64,000 nt of DNA from the NCBI RefSeq assembly GCF_963528755.1, contig NZ_CAURXA010000003.1, positions 300,959 through 364,958 on the forward strand, in the 5' to 3' direction. This document shows, one piece after another, positions 16,486 through 24,947 of the stretch. The translations under genes were made by a program, and so were the position numbers. Source of the DNA: Selenomonas sp963528755 (lineage in GTDB: Bacteria > Bacillota > Negativicutes > Selenomonadales > Selenomonadaceae). The first letter of the stretch is position 1; every line of letters begins with the position of its first letter. Under the pieces are notes generated by a model, which worked only from the letters and a program-made list of their open reading frames with translations, was not told the origin of the DNA and ran no database searches.

Positions 16486-16678
16486 AGTTCTGAACCTGCA
16501 TTTTACCGATGGAGAACTAAAAGCCCTCGAAGCCATCTCCCCGCTCTATGCGGCAGAGCTGTCATCAGCAACGTTGAAAAATCTCATATATGACAGGCTG
16601 GAAGATGAGTACGACATGGAACTCATACGCGAGTATGAAAAGGATCTCAAAAACGGCACGCTTGAGACGACGCCTTAG
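16478..16678 (+). CDS. RelB-like antitoxin (ribbon-helix-helix)
   Basis: A 66-residue protein that starts with a DNA-binding strand (KVLNLHFTDGELKALEAIS), two short helices (ATLKNLIYDRLEDEYD) and an acidic tail (MELIREYEKDLKNGTLETTP). This is the layout of RelB/DUF6290-type antitoxins, in which the tail wraps the toxin. The start ATG overlaps the end of the upstream ribbon-helix-helix frame. It sits 12 nt before the GTG of the relE-like pseudogene, the usual antitoxin-first order. Intact itself, but its toxin gene appears broken, so any remaining role would be as a DNA-binding protein or cross-acting antitoxin. Confidence 0.75.
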   Translation: MGKVLNLHFTDGELKALEAISPLYAAELSSATLKNLIYDRLEDEYDMELIREYEKDLKNGTLETTP

Positions 16679-16690
16679 AGGGGCTGAAAA

Positions 16691-16956
16691 GTGTATAAAC
16701 TACACGCACAAACGTCCACTTCTTTGACACTGTGCGCCGCCCTTACAGAAACCTAGCCAATCGCATAATCCAGTGGATGAAAAGTAATCTGGTCGATTGC
16801 GAAAATCCTCGCATCTATGGGAAGGCTCTCACTGGAAACCTCGGAAAGTATTGGAGGTATCGCGTCGCAGACTTCCGATTAATTGCAGAAATCCGTGACA
16901 ACGAGCTGATCGTCATCGCAGTCGAAATCGGTCATAGAAGCAAGATATACAAGTGA
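16691..16956 (+). pseudogene. RelE/ParE-like toxin gene, 5' end damaged
   Basis: The expected GTG start at 16691 (VYKLHAQTS...) stops after 21 codons, while the toxin body lies in another frame from about 16703: NLANRIIQWMKSNL, then NPRIYGKALTGNLGKYWRYR and VADFRLIAEIRDNELIVIAV ending GHRSKIYK. The core has the RelE features (GKALTGNLGKYWRYRVADFRLIAEI) with basic residues at the end. A shift of two bases near 16705 or a fusion at the repeat-like segment 16738-16764 explains the damage. A GTG at 16732 could still start a 74-residue shortened form. A terminator follows. Confidence 0.7.
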
Positions 16957-16962
16957 TACAAG

Positions 16963-16988
16963 GGCACTGGACGCACAGTGCCTTTTTT
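16963..16988 (+). terminator. Intrinsic terminator after the toxin-antitoxin remnants
   Basis: GGCACTG at 16963-16969 pairs with CAGTGCC at 16976-16982, followed by six T residues. It closes the island transcription unit before tex. Confidence 0.85.
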
Positions 16989-17067
16989 GTCGCCGTTGAA
17001 AAATTTAGGAAACAAAATCCAATTGGTATCCATTCAGTGTCAAGCAAAAGCATTCAAGGCAAACTTG

Positions 17068-17076
17068 TGCTATAAT
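17068..17076 (+). promoter_or_regulatory. Extended -10 promoter element of tex
   Basis: TGCTATAAT (TGnTATAAT with TATAAT at 17071-17076) about 70 bases before the tex start. No good -35 box is seen at the right distance, as is usual for extended -10 promoters. Confidence 0.55.
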
Positions 17077-17143
17077 CGAGGAAATCGCTGCATTCATCAG
17101 CACTCCCCAAAGAAGCAATTTTCAAAAGACAAGAGGTACTGCC

Positions 17144-19327
17144 ATGAAAGAAGAAAACATCGGCGCGGCTATTGCGCGCGCCTTGGGCATCCGGGCGAAG
17201 CAGGCGGAGGCGACGATCGCGCTCCTCGACGAGGGCAACACCGTGCCTTTCATCTCACGCTACCGCAAGGAGGCGACGGGCGAACTCGACGAAGAGCAGG
17301 TGCGCTCCGTCGAGAGCGAGCTTTCGCGCCTCAGAAATCTCGTGAAGCGTCAGCAGGAGATCGAAAAGAGCATCGAGGAGCAGGGAAAGCTCACGCCCGA
17401 GATCAAGGAAGCGCTCGACCGGGCGCTGAAGATGCAGGAGCTGGAAGACATCTACCTGCCCTTCAAACAGAAGCGGCGCACGCGCGCGGGCGTCGCGCGG
17501 GAAAAGGGGCTCGAGCCGCTGGCGCTCGCGATTCTCACACAGGAAGAGAAAAGCGGCACGGCGGAAGAATACGCCGCGCAGTTCATCGATGCGGAAAAGG
17601 GCGTAGAGACAGCAGAGGACGCACTCTCCGGCGCGATGGACATCGTCGCCGAGACCGTTTCCGAGGGCGCTGCGCTGCGCCAGAAAATGCGCAAGGAGCT
17701 TTGGCAGCGGGCAGAGCTTGTGACCGCGCTCGACGAAGAGGCCGAGGACGCGCAGACCTTCCTCATGTATCAGGACTACAAGGAGCCGCTTCGCACGCTG
17801 CCTTCGCATCGCATCCTCGCCATCAACCGCGGCGAGAAGAAGGGCTGCCTCAAGGTCACGCTCCAATGCGATCACGAGAAGCTTGCGGCGGAAATCTTCG
17901 ACGGGCTGGCAAAGGGCGATTCCATCTTCCGCGAATCGCTGAAGGCAGCGATCGAGGACGGCTACAAGCGTCTACTCTTCCCTGCCATGGAGCGCGAGCT
18001 TCGCGCTCTTCTTACAGAAAACGCTGAAAAGCAGGCGATCCACGTCTTCGGCGCAAACCTCAAGCAGCTCCTCCTGGAAGCGCCGCTCGCCGGCCACACG
18101 GTCATGGGACTCGATCCCGGCTACCGCACGGGCTGCAAGATGGCCGTTGTCAGCCCCACGGGGCAAGTTGTCGACCACGGCGTTCTCTACCTCACGATGA
18201 GCGAAGAGCGCCGCGCCGAAGCAGCAAAAAAGGTGCTCGCGCTCATCAAGAAGCACGGTGTGACGCTCATATCCATCGGCAACGGCACGGCTTCCTACGA
18301 AACGGAAGAATTCACGGCGAACCTCATTCGCGAGAACAAATTGCCCGTTCACTACCTGATCACGAACGAAGCGGGCGCGTCCGTCTACTCGGCATCAAAG
18401 CTCGCGAAAGAGGAGCTTCCCGAATACGACGTGACGATTCGCGGCGCCGTCTCCATCGCTCGGCGCGTGCAGGATCCCCTCGCCGAGCTCGTGAAGATCG
18501 ACCCGCAGGCCATCGGCGTCGGCCAGTACCAGCACGATGTGAATCAAAAGGAGCTTGCCGCCGCGCTCGACGCCGTCGTGGAATCCGCCGTCAACCATGT
18601 CGGCGTGAACCTCAACACGGCTTCGGCGGCTCTTCTCTCGCACATCGCAGGCGTCACGAAGGCGATCGCGAAGAATATCGTCGACTGGCGCGACGAAAAC
18701 GGCGTCTTCGCCAGCCGCCGCCAGCTCCTCAAGGTGCCGCGCCTTGGCCCTGCCGCCTTCACGCAGTGCGCGGGCTTTTTGCGCATCGCAGGCGGCAAAA
18801 GCCCCCTCGACAATACCCCCGTCCATCCCGAATCCTACGCGCTCGCCGAAAAGCTGCTTGACCGCCTGGGCTTCTCGCTTGACGACCTCGGTGACAAGAA
18901 AGCGCTCGACACGCTCGGCGCAAAGCTCCGCCTCGCCGATGCCGAAACGCTTGCCAAGGAACTTGCGGCAGGCGTTCCGACCATGCGCGACATCATCGAC
19001 GCGCTCAAGAAGCCTGGGCGCGACCCGCGCGAGGACTTGCCCGCGCCCCTGACGCGCCAGGCCATCGTCAAGCTCTCCGACATCAAGGCAGGCGCCGTCA
19101 TGCGCGGCACGGTGCGCAACATCACGGACTTCGGCGTATTCGTCGACATCGGTATCAAGACGGCGGGGCTCATCCACATTTCAGAACTCAGCAAGAAGCG
19201 CGTCAAACATCCGCTCGACGTCGTATCCGTCGGCGATATCATAAACGTCATGGTCATCAAGGTCGACGAGGAGCGCGGGCGCATCGGCCTCTCCTTGAAA
19301 CAGGTGCCGAAGGAGGCAGCGATATGA
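17144..19327 (+). CDS. tex: Tex-family transcription accessory / RNA-binding protein
   Basis: A 727-residue Tex protein, full length for the family. The N-terminal helical part (AIARALGIRAKQAEATIALL, then FISRYRKEATGELDEEQVR) is followed by a YqgF/RNase H-like domain (VMGLDPGYRTGCKMAVV near residue 325), helix-hairpin-helix repeats (VGVNLNTASAALLSHIAGV, about residue 485) and a C-terminal S1 RNA-binding domain (GAVMRGTVRNITDFGVFVDI, about residue 645). Tex binds RNA and is linked to transcription and, in some bacteria, expression of particular genes. Its TGA overlaps the ATG of the next gene, so the two are translationally coupled, an arrangement with no obvious functional link. Confidence 0.96.
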   Translation: MKEENIGAAIARALGIRAKQAEATIALLDEGNTVPFISRYRKEATGELDEEQVRSVESELSRLRNLVKRQQEIEKSIEEQGKLTPEIKEALDRALKMQELEDIYLPFKQKRRTRAGVAREKGLEPLALAILTQEEKSGTAEEYAAQFIDAEKGVETAEDALSGAMDIVAETVSEGAALRQKMRKELWQRAELVTALDEEAEDAQTFLMYQDYKEPLRTLPSHRILAINRGEKKGCLKVTLQCDHEKLAAEIFDGLAKGDSIFRESLKAAIEDGYKRLLFPAMERELRALLTENAEKQAIHVFGANLKQLLLEAPLAGHTVMGLDPGYRTGCKMAVVSPTGQVVDHGVLYLTMSEERRAEAAKKVLALIKKHGVTLISIGNGTASYETEEFTANLIRENKLPVHYLITNEAGASVYSASKLAKEELPEYDVTIRGAVSIARRVQDPLAELVKIDPQAIGVGQYQHDVNQKELAAALDAVVESAVNHVGVNLNTASAALLSHIAGVTKAIAKNIVDWRDENGVFASRRQLLKVPRLGPAAFTQCAGFLRIAGGKSPLDNTPVHPESYALAEKLLDRLGFSLDDLGDKKALDTLGAKLRLADAETLAKELAAGVPTMRDIIDALKKPGRDPREDLPAPLTRQAIVKLSDIKAGAVMRGTVRNITDFGVFVDIGIKTAGLIHISELSKKRVKHPLDVVSVGDIINVMVIKVDEERGRIGLSLKQVPKEAAI

Positions 19328-21360
19328 AGCAAACTGCCGCCCCCCTAGGAGACGATCTGCGACGGACGGACGACGCCGCTCTCGTGCACGATACCATTCG
19401 CGCCATCGAGCCGCCCGACGATAGAGCGGGTGAGAATATGCAGTGCGCCCTGCAGGAAAAGCTGCCGCAAGGCGTCGGCCTCGGCGCACTCGCCGCCCTC
19501 CTCGACCGCTATATGTGCGCGACGAAGAGTACATGGGAGCATCTCGAAAAGCCGAAGAAATGCACGCTGATCTGCTGTGCCGATCACGGCGTCGCCGAAA
19601 TGCAGGTCAGCGCCTATCCGCCCGAGACGACGGCGCAGATGACGGCGAACTACCTGCTCGCCAAGGGCGCGGTCGCCAATGCGCTCGCAAACTTCGCCCG
19701 AAGCGATCTTCATGTCGCCGACCTCGGCATCAAGGCGCCGCTGCCGCCGCTCCCTTCGCTCATCGACCGCAAGATCGCGCATGGCACGAAGAACTCCGCC
19801 AAAGGAGCCGCCATGACGCGCGAGGAAGCGCTTCGCTCGCTCGCCGTCGGCATCCGCCTCGCCGAAGACTTCACCACCGAAGGCTGCCGCTGCTTCCTGC
19901 CGGGCGAAATGGGCATATCGAACACGACGGCGAGCGCGGCGATCGCCGCCTGCCTGTGCCGTCTTACGCCCGAACAGGCGACGGGGCGCGGCACGAACAT
20001 CTCCGACGAACGCCTGAAAAAGAAGATCGAGGTCGTGCGCCAAATCCTCGCCGTCAACCGCCCCGACGCGAGCGACGGCATCGACGTGCTGCAGAAGGTC
20101 GGCGGCTTCGAGCTTGGCTGCATTGCAGGACTGATCCTCGGTGCGGCGAGAAGAAGAGCCGTCATCATCCTCGACGGCTTCAACACGGGCGCGGCAGCCT
20201 TGATCGCCGAGGCGCTCGCGCCCGCAGTCACGGGCTATCTTCTGCCTTCGCACCTCGCGGCAGAACCTGCGCACGCCGCTATTCTCAAGAAGCTCGGCTT
20301 CACACCTTATATGGACATGCGCTTTCGCCTCGGCGAAGCGACGGGATCGTCCATCGTCGCTGACTTCCTCGACGCTGCGATCCAAGCTGCAAAAAGCCTC
20401 TTCGCAGAGGATGCGGCGGCAAGCGACGACAAGGAAGCACACGTCTGGAAGCGAAAAGCTGCGGCGAATGCGGCGCAAGCAGAAGATGCGCAAGACGAGA
20501 TGGAGGCGATGTCGTATCGCTTCCTGTCGAAAAGTATATCCGATAACGCGGATGATGCGCCCGACGACCTCGCTCTGCCTTCGTTCCCCGCGCTCGACAC
20601 TATCGCCATGGCCGCCTGCCAAAAGCGCATCGACAGCCTCGCCAAGCCCATCTACAGCCTCGGACGGCTCGAAGAACTGGCCGTGCGCCTCGCAGGCGTC
20701 ACGGGCGAGGCGCGGCCGCCGCTCGGTGCGCGGCGAGCGCTGCTCATCTTCGCAGCAAAAGAACCTTCCGCGCGGCAGAAGCGGCTCATCTCCGCCTTTG
20801 CCGCTCACGCCGAAGCGCCCGTGACGCTCGCGCTGCTCGACCGGAACAGCAAGTCTGCCGAAGCCTTCGCTTTCGGCCAGAAGATCGCGCGGGAGCTTGC
20901 CGCAGACGGCTCACTTCTAGGGCTGTCGCTTGCCGCGGAGACGGACGAGATGGCACGCGAGAAGGCTGCATGCTATGACAAAGCATTCCGCCCAGCCAAG
21001 GAAGGCACAGCGATCCTCAACCTGCTGCAGAATCTTTCGCCCGCACTCCAAAGAGAAGCCGCCGCCCTCCTCGGCGCCCAAAGCGCCGCCCAAAGCCGCT
21101 GCCTCGTCCTCCTCGATGATCCCGCGACGGAAAGCGTCGCACACCTCGCCGAAACCCTCGCGCCCACGCTCAAGCCCTATCTCCTGCACGTCCAGTCCGA
21201 CTATCTCGCGCTAGGCCTTCCTGCAAGCTGCGGCATCGCGGCCTCGCTCGGCATGCGTCTCGTCGACGCCGCGCTCCACATGGAAAACGATATGAAGACC
21301 TTCGCCGAAACCGCCGTGGCCGTAGCCGCGGACGGTCCGGGCAAGGGACGGCAAAGCTGA
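19324..21360 (+). CDS. Double CobT-like lower-ligand phosphoribosyltransferase (ArsA-ArsB-like fusion)
   Basis: A 678-residue protein, about twice the length of CobT (about 350). Residues 1-365 are a CobT domain with CTLICCADHGVAEMQVSAYP, LPGEMGISNTTASAAIAA and RFRLGEATGSSIVADF, where Glu of RLGEATG is the expected catalytic base. After an Ala/Asp-rich linker, residues about 419-678 form a second, weaker CobT-like domain: KPIYSLGRLEELAVRLAG matches the family N-terminus and LGLPASCGIAASLGMRLVDA matches the C-terminus, but the ADHGV loop, the GEMGI loop and the catalytic Glu are lost. CobT links a base to ribose phosphate from nicotinate mononucleotide to make the cobamide lower ligand. Sporomusa, also Negativicutes, uses two tandem CobT homologues (ArsA and ArsB) for phenolic ligands; this looks like such a pair on one chain. 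Confidence 0.85.
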   Translation: MKQTAAPLGDDLRRTDDAALVHDTIRAIEPPDDRAGENMQCALQEKLPQGVGLGALAALLDRYMCATKSTWEHLEKPKKCTLICCADHGVAEMQVSAYPPETTAQMTANYLLAKGAVANALANFARSDLHVADLGIKAPLPPLPSLIDRKIAHGTKNSAKGAAMTREEALRSLAVGIRLAEDFTTEGCRCFLPGEMGISNTTASAAIAACLCRLTPEQATGRGTNISDERLKKKIEVVRQILAVNRPDASDGIDVLQKVGGFELGCIAGLILGAARRRAVIILDGFNTGAAALIAEALAPAVTGYLLPSHLAAEPAHAAILKKLGFTPYMDMRFRLGEATGSSIVADFLDAAIQAAKSLFAEDAAASDDKEAHVWKRKAAANAAQAEDAQDEMEAMSYRFLSKSISDNADDAPDDLALPSFPALDTIAMAACQKRIDSLAKPIYSLGRLEELAVRLAGVTGEARPPLGARRALLIFAAKEPSARQKRLISAFAAHAEAPVTLALLDRNSKSAEAFAFGQKIARELAADGSLLGLSLAAETDEMAREKAACYDKAFRPAKEGTAILNLLQNLSPALQREAAALLGAQSAAQSRCLVLLDDPATESVAHLAETLAPTLKPYLLHVQSDYLALGLPASCGIAASLGMRLVDAALHMENDMKTFAETAVAVAADGPGKGRQS

Positions 21361-21411
21361 AACCAAAAAGAGCTGCTGCACATAAAGCCTGTGCGGCAGC
21401 TCTTTTTGGTT
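21361..21411. terminator. Bidirectional intrinsic terminator
   Basis: A perfect 16-base inverted repeat (AACCAAAAAGAGCTGC at 21361-21376 and its complement at 21396-21411) with A-rich and T-rich flanks. It serves the CobT-like gene on the plus strand and the small gene arriving on the minus strand. Confidence 0.9.
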
Positions 21412-21419
21412 GAAGCCAG

Positions 21420-21692
21420 CTAAAACAAATGAAGATGACGCAGAAGAACCGTGATGAAGCAGAGGACGGCGAGGAAGAACATGAAGTACTCGATGCACTT
21501 CACGGGATATGCGTAATGGAGCGGAATCTCTACGACCTTCGGGACGTTCTCCGCAAGAAGCGAGATGGCGACGGAAGTATAGAGGATCGTGTTCGCCATG
21601 CGCGTCGTCTTGTACGTCGACAGCGCCATGAGGATGAGGCAGACGGCCAAGGCGATGAGAAAGTACGCAATCTTGTCGCTATGATGACGCAT
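21420..21692 (-). CDS. Small three-helix membrane protein of unknown function
   Basis: A 90-residue protein with likely membrane helices at about residues 8-25, 30-48 and 65-85 and short polar ends (MRHHSDK at the start, LLRHLHLF at the end). I do not recognise a family. It ends beside the shared terminator and stands alone. A start at 21692 has GAGGAGG upstream on the minus strand (cctcctc at about 21701-21707). It is conserved-looking but function is unknown. Confidence 0.65.
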   Translation of the reverse strand: MRHHSDKIAYFLIALAVCLILMALSTYKTTRMANTILYTSVAISLLAENVPKVVEIPLHYAYPVKCIEYFMFFLAVLCFITVLLRHLHLF

Positions 21693-22110
21693 GACACCAC
21701 CTCCTCTTCATTTCAATCTAGCTTGTTTCATGATGGCTTCAAGCGTACCCGTCTTGACTTCCTGTCCATCATGACGCGTGGAGAACGCTTCAACTCCGAA
21801 TTCTTCATACTACTTCCTTGGTCAAGTCAACAATAAATATATACCATGCACCTCCATTTGTAAATGCAGAAATATGAGGGGTACACAGCGAGGATTTCGA
21901 CAGGATGCCTTCCGAATTCGTCTTCGCATACAGCCAGATCAATAGAAAATCGTCTATTTTGCATAGATTTACTAAAATGAATTTGTCTATCGTGGATATT
22001 ATACGCCGCCCTTATATGAAAAAGCCAAGCGCTCTCTTCCCTTTGAGCTTGACCTCTTGGATTTTCACAGGAAAACCATAGGGATAATCGAAAAAAGTCG
22101 CAATTTTCCA
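21693..22110. other. Non-coding stretch with a decayed repeat copy
   Basis: Between the small membrane protein and the glcD promoter I see no convincing gene; open frames here lack protein-like composition. The part at 22008-22076 is a diverged copy of the structured repeat found at 38.9 and 53.7 kb. The rest is AT-rich and unassigned. Confidence 0.6.
22008..22076 (+). repeat. Diverged copy of the L-R repeat
   Basis: The segment shares the order and spacing of the L and R parts of the repeat: a CGCCCTTA start, then CCAA, then CCCTTTGAGCTTGACCTCTT at 22039-22058 (canonical: CCCTTTGGGCTTGACCTCTT). The palindromic P part is absent. The R end lies 35 bases upstream of the glcD promoter. Confidence 0.65.
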
Positions 22111-22139
22111 TTGACAAATACGAAAAATATTGCGATACT
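22111..22139 (+). promoter_or_regulatory. Promoter of glcD-glcF
   Basis: TTGACA (22111-22116), 17 bases, GATACT (22134-22139). The leader of about 70 bases contains a small inverted repeat, AGGAG-GTTTAT-CTCCT near 22150-22165, that may be an operator or regulate the mRNA. Confidence 0.75.
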
Positions 22140-22213
22140 TAGGATTATAGGAGGTTTATCTCCTTATAGTTTTTATCTATGATTAACACCATCATGAAAG
22201 AGGTGCACACTAA

Positions 22214-23599
22214 ATGGAAAAGCAGCAGCTGGTAGAAGAAATGACGAAGATCGTCGGCGCGGAGAATGTTCAGTCGAAGGAAGAGGAACTTTACTCCTAC
22301 TCCTATGATGCTACGCCCGGTCACATCTACATGCCGGATGTCGTCGTCAGCCCCGGCACGACGGAGGAAGTCTCGAAGGTTCTGAAGTTTGCGAACGAGC
22401 ACAAGATCCCCGTCTACACGCGCGGCTCGGGCACGAACCTCTCGGCAGGTACGGCGCCGTTGAAGGGCGGCATCGTCCTCTCGATGCTCCGCTTCAAGAA
22501 GATCATCGACGTCGATCTCGAAAACCTCATCGCCGAGGTCGAGGCGGGCGTCATCGTACAAGACATCAACGACCATATCGCGCAGTTCGGCCTCATCTAC
22601 CCGCCTGATCCGGGCACGGTCAAGACGGCGAGCCTCGGCGGCACGATCGCGGAGAACTCGGGCGGCCTGCGTGGACTCAAATACGGCATCACGAAGAACT
22701 ATGTGCAGGGCCTCGAAGTCGTCCTCGCGAACGGCGATGTGCTTCATACGGGCGGCAAGAACGTCAAGGACGTCTCGGGCTACGACATGACGAAGCTCTT
22801 CACAGGTTCGGAAGGCACGCTCGGCGTCGTCACGAAAGCTCTCTTGAAGCTCGTTCCTGCGCCGGAGAAGACGAAGAGCATGGTCGCGATCTTCGATACG
22901 ATCGAGGATGCGGGACGCGCCGTCTCGGGCATCATCGCCGCGAAGATCATCCCTGCGACGCTCGAAATCCTTGACAACGCGACGATCCGCACGGTCGAGG
23001 ACTTCATGCACGTCGGCCTGCCGACGGACGCTGACGCGATCCTCCTCATCGAGGTCGACGGTCATCCCGTCGTCGTCGAGGACGAGGCGGACAAGGTCAT
23101 GAAGGTTCTGAAGGAAAACAACGCACGCGAGGTCACGCTTGCCCGCGACGCGAAGCACAAGGAACAGCTCTGGACGGCTCGCCGCATGGCGCTTCCGTGC
23201 CTTGCAAAGCTGCGTCCGACGACGTTCGTCGAAGATGCGACCGTTCCGAGAAGCAAGATCCCGGCATTCCTCGCCATCGTCAAGAAGGCAGCGAAGGATC
23301 ACAACGTCACGATCGGCACGTTCGGCCACGCAGGCGACGGCAACATGCATCCGACGATCGTCTGCGACCTGCGCGACGAAGAAGAAACGAAGCGCGTCCA
23401 CGAGGCGATGGACGACATCTTCCGCGGTGCGGTCGAGCTCGGCGGCACGCTCTCGGGCGAGCACGGCATCGGCCTCGGCAAGCTGCCTTGGATGGAGCTG
23501 CAGCACGGCAAGGAAGGCATGGAGGCCATGCGCCAGATCAAGCGCGCACTCGACCCGAACCTCATTCTGAACCCGGGCAAATTGATTGGAGAGTGCTGA
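22214..23599 (+). CDS. glcD: FAD-linked glycolate / D-lactate oxidase subunit GlcD
   Basis: A 461-residue flavoprotein of the FAD_binding_4 family that oxidises a 2-hydroxy acid (glycolate or D-lactate). The FAD-binding part has VYTRGSGTNLSAGTAPLKGG, PDPGTVKTASLGGTIAENSG and FTGSEGTLGVVTKALLKLVP; the C-terminal cap domain ends with the histidine-rich GTFGHAGDGNMHPTI and LSGEHGIGLGKLPWM, typical of GlcD and D-LDH. It is followed after 3 bases by glcF, so the two form a complex that passes electrons from FAD to Fe-S clusters. Family members differ in substrate; in a lactate-using anaerobe D-lactate is likely. Confidence 0.93.
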   Translation: MEKQQLVEEMTKIVGAENVQSKEEELYSYSYDATPGHIYMPDVVVSPGTTEEVSKVLKFANEHKIPVYTRGSGTNLSAGTAPLKGGIVLSMLRFKKIIDVDLENLIAEVEAGVIVQDINDHIAQFGLIYPPDPGTVKTASLGGTIAENSGGLRGLKYGITKNYVQGLEVVLANGDVLHTGGKNVKDVSGYDMTKLFTGSEGTLGVVTKALLKLVPAPEKTKSMVAIFDTIEDAGRAVSGIIAAKIIPATLEILDNATIRTVEDFMHVGLPTDADAILLIEVDGHPVVVEDEADKVMKVLKENNAREVTLARDAKHKEQLWTARRMALPCLAKLRPTTFVEDATVPRSKIPAFLAIVKKAAKDHNVTIGTFGHAGDGNMHPTIVCDLRDEEETKRVHEAMDDIFRGAVELGGTLSGEHGIGLGKLPWMELQHGKEGMEAMRQIKRALDPNLILNPGKLIGEC

Positions 23600-23602
23600 C
23601 CT

Positions 23603-24937
23603 ATGGCTGAAGATACAAAAAAATTTACGGCGGCAGACCTGAACAAGCAAGATACCTCGCTCCTCGCTGACATCGAGGACGCGATGGCAAACTGCATGAA
23701 GTGCGGGAACTGCCAAGCCGTCTGTCCGATTTACCGCGAGACCGGCAAGGAGCAGATGGTCGCACGCGGCAAGATCTCTCTGATGCAAGGATATCTCTCG
23801 GGCAAAATTCCCATCTCAGCGGAATTTGACCACATCATGGCGATGTGCCTGAACTGTAAGAGCTGCGCGGCGAACTGCCCGTGCGGCGTCGCAGCCGACG
23901 AGCTGATCCTGCGCGGCAGGAACGCCGCCGTCAAGGCGCGCGGCCTGCACCCGATCAAGAAGAACGTCTTCCGTCTCCTGCAGAACCGCCCGCTCTTCGA
24001 CACCGCGCTGAAGCTCGGCGGCATGTTCGGCTGGATGACCTTCAAGGAAGTGCCGGGCAAGAACGCCGTGCAGTCGCGCCTTCCCATGCCGGGCATGGAC
24101 GCGACGCGTGCAACGCCGCCGATTGCTGCGCGTCCTTTGCGCAGCCAATATCCCGAGGTCATCAAGGTAGCGAACCCGAAGTTCCGCGTCGCCTTCTTCA
24201 CAGGCTGCACGATCAACTACATGTACACGGACATGGGAGACGCCGTCATCGACGTCCTCAAGGCGAACGATATCGAGGTCGTTCTGCCGTCGAAGCAACA
24301 TTGCTGCGGCACGCCGATCCATGTGTCGGGCGCCTTCGACCTCGCGAACCAGCTCGCACGCAACACGATCCGCGTCTTTGAAGATCTCGATGTCGACTAC
24401 ATCATCGGCGCCTGCGGCTCGTGCGTAGAGGCCTTGAAACACTATCCTGAGTGGCTCAAGGACGATCCCGAATGGCGTCCTCGCGCTGAGAAGATGGCGG
24501 CGAAGGTCAGAGAGATCAGCGAACTTCTCATCGAGAAGGGCTTCCGTACGGACACCTTGAATCCTGTCCACAAGAAGGTCACGATGCACGATCCGTGCCA
24601 CATGATCCGCGGTCTCGGCATCACCGAGCAGCCGCGCGAGGTCTTGAAGGCCATTCCGGGCGTAGAATTCGTCGAGATGAAAGAGCACGACCGCTGCTGC
24701 GGCTGCGGCGGATCCTTCTGCATGGCGCACTACGAACTGAGCCGTGAGATCAACGACAGGAAGTGCAACAACATCAACGCGACGGGCGCAGACCTCGTGG
24801 CGACGAGCTGCCCGAGCTGCCGCATGCACATCACGGACGGTATCGTGCATAACAACATGCCGCAGGTCGTCTACCACCCGATCCAGATTCTCGCCGAATC
24901 GTATCGCGGCGCAAAAAAGCGCACGGAAAGCGCATAA
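23603..24937 (+). CDS. glcF: Fe-S subunit of the hydroxy-acid oxidase, GlcF
   Basis: A 444-residue partner of GlcD. Two [4Fe-4S] motifs near the N-terminus (CMKCGNCQAVCP and CLNCKSCAANCP) are followed by two cysteine-rich CCG domains (QHCCGTPIHVSGA at about residue 235 and HDPCHMIRGL...DRCCGCGGSFC at about residues 330-372), the usual GlcF/LutA/HdrD layout. It takes electrons from the flavin subunit and hands them to a quinone or another carrier at the membrane. The gene is closed by a strong terminator. Confidence 0.94.
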   Translation: MAEDTKKFTAADLNKQDTSLLADIEDAMANCMKCGNCQAVCPIYRETGKEQMVARGKISLMQGYLSGKIPISAEFDHIMAMCLNCKSCAANCPCGVAADELILRGRNAAVKARGLHPIKKNVFRLLQNRPLFDTALKLGGMFGWMTFKEVPGKNAVQSRLPMPGMDATRATPPIAARPLRSQYPEVIKVANPKFRVAFFTGCTINYMYTDMGDAVIDVLKANDIEVVLPSKQHCCGTPIHVSGAFDLANQLARNTIRVFEDLDVDYIIGACGSCVEALKHYPEWLKDDPEWRPRAEKMAAKVREISELLIEKGFRTDTLNPVHKKVTMHDPCHMIRGLGITEQPREVLKAIPGVEFVEMKEHDRCCGCGGSFCMAHYELSREINDRKCNNINATGADLVATSCPSCRMHITDGIVHNNMPQVVYHPIQILAESYRGAKKRTESA

Positions 24938-24947
24938 GCATAAGAAG

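Noticed and set aside
19345..20808. A 487-codon frame opposite the CobT-like gene
   Set aside because: Antisense shadow; no ribosome-binding site or domain, while the plus strand has CobT motifs.
21827..22117. A 96-codon minus-strand frame upstream of glcD
   Set aside because: No ribosome-binding site, odd Cys/Trp/Tyr-rich end, and it crosses the repeat copy and the glcD promoter.
22145..23788. A 547-codon frame opposite glcD
   Set aside because: Composition is Arg/Asp/Val-rich with no domain; the plus strand codes GlcD with clear motifs and a promoter.
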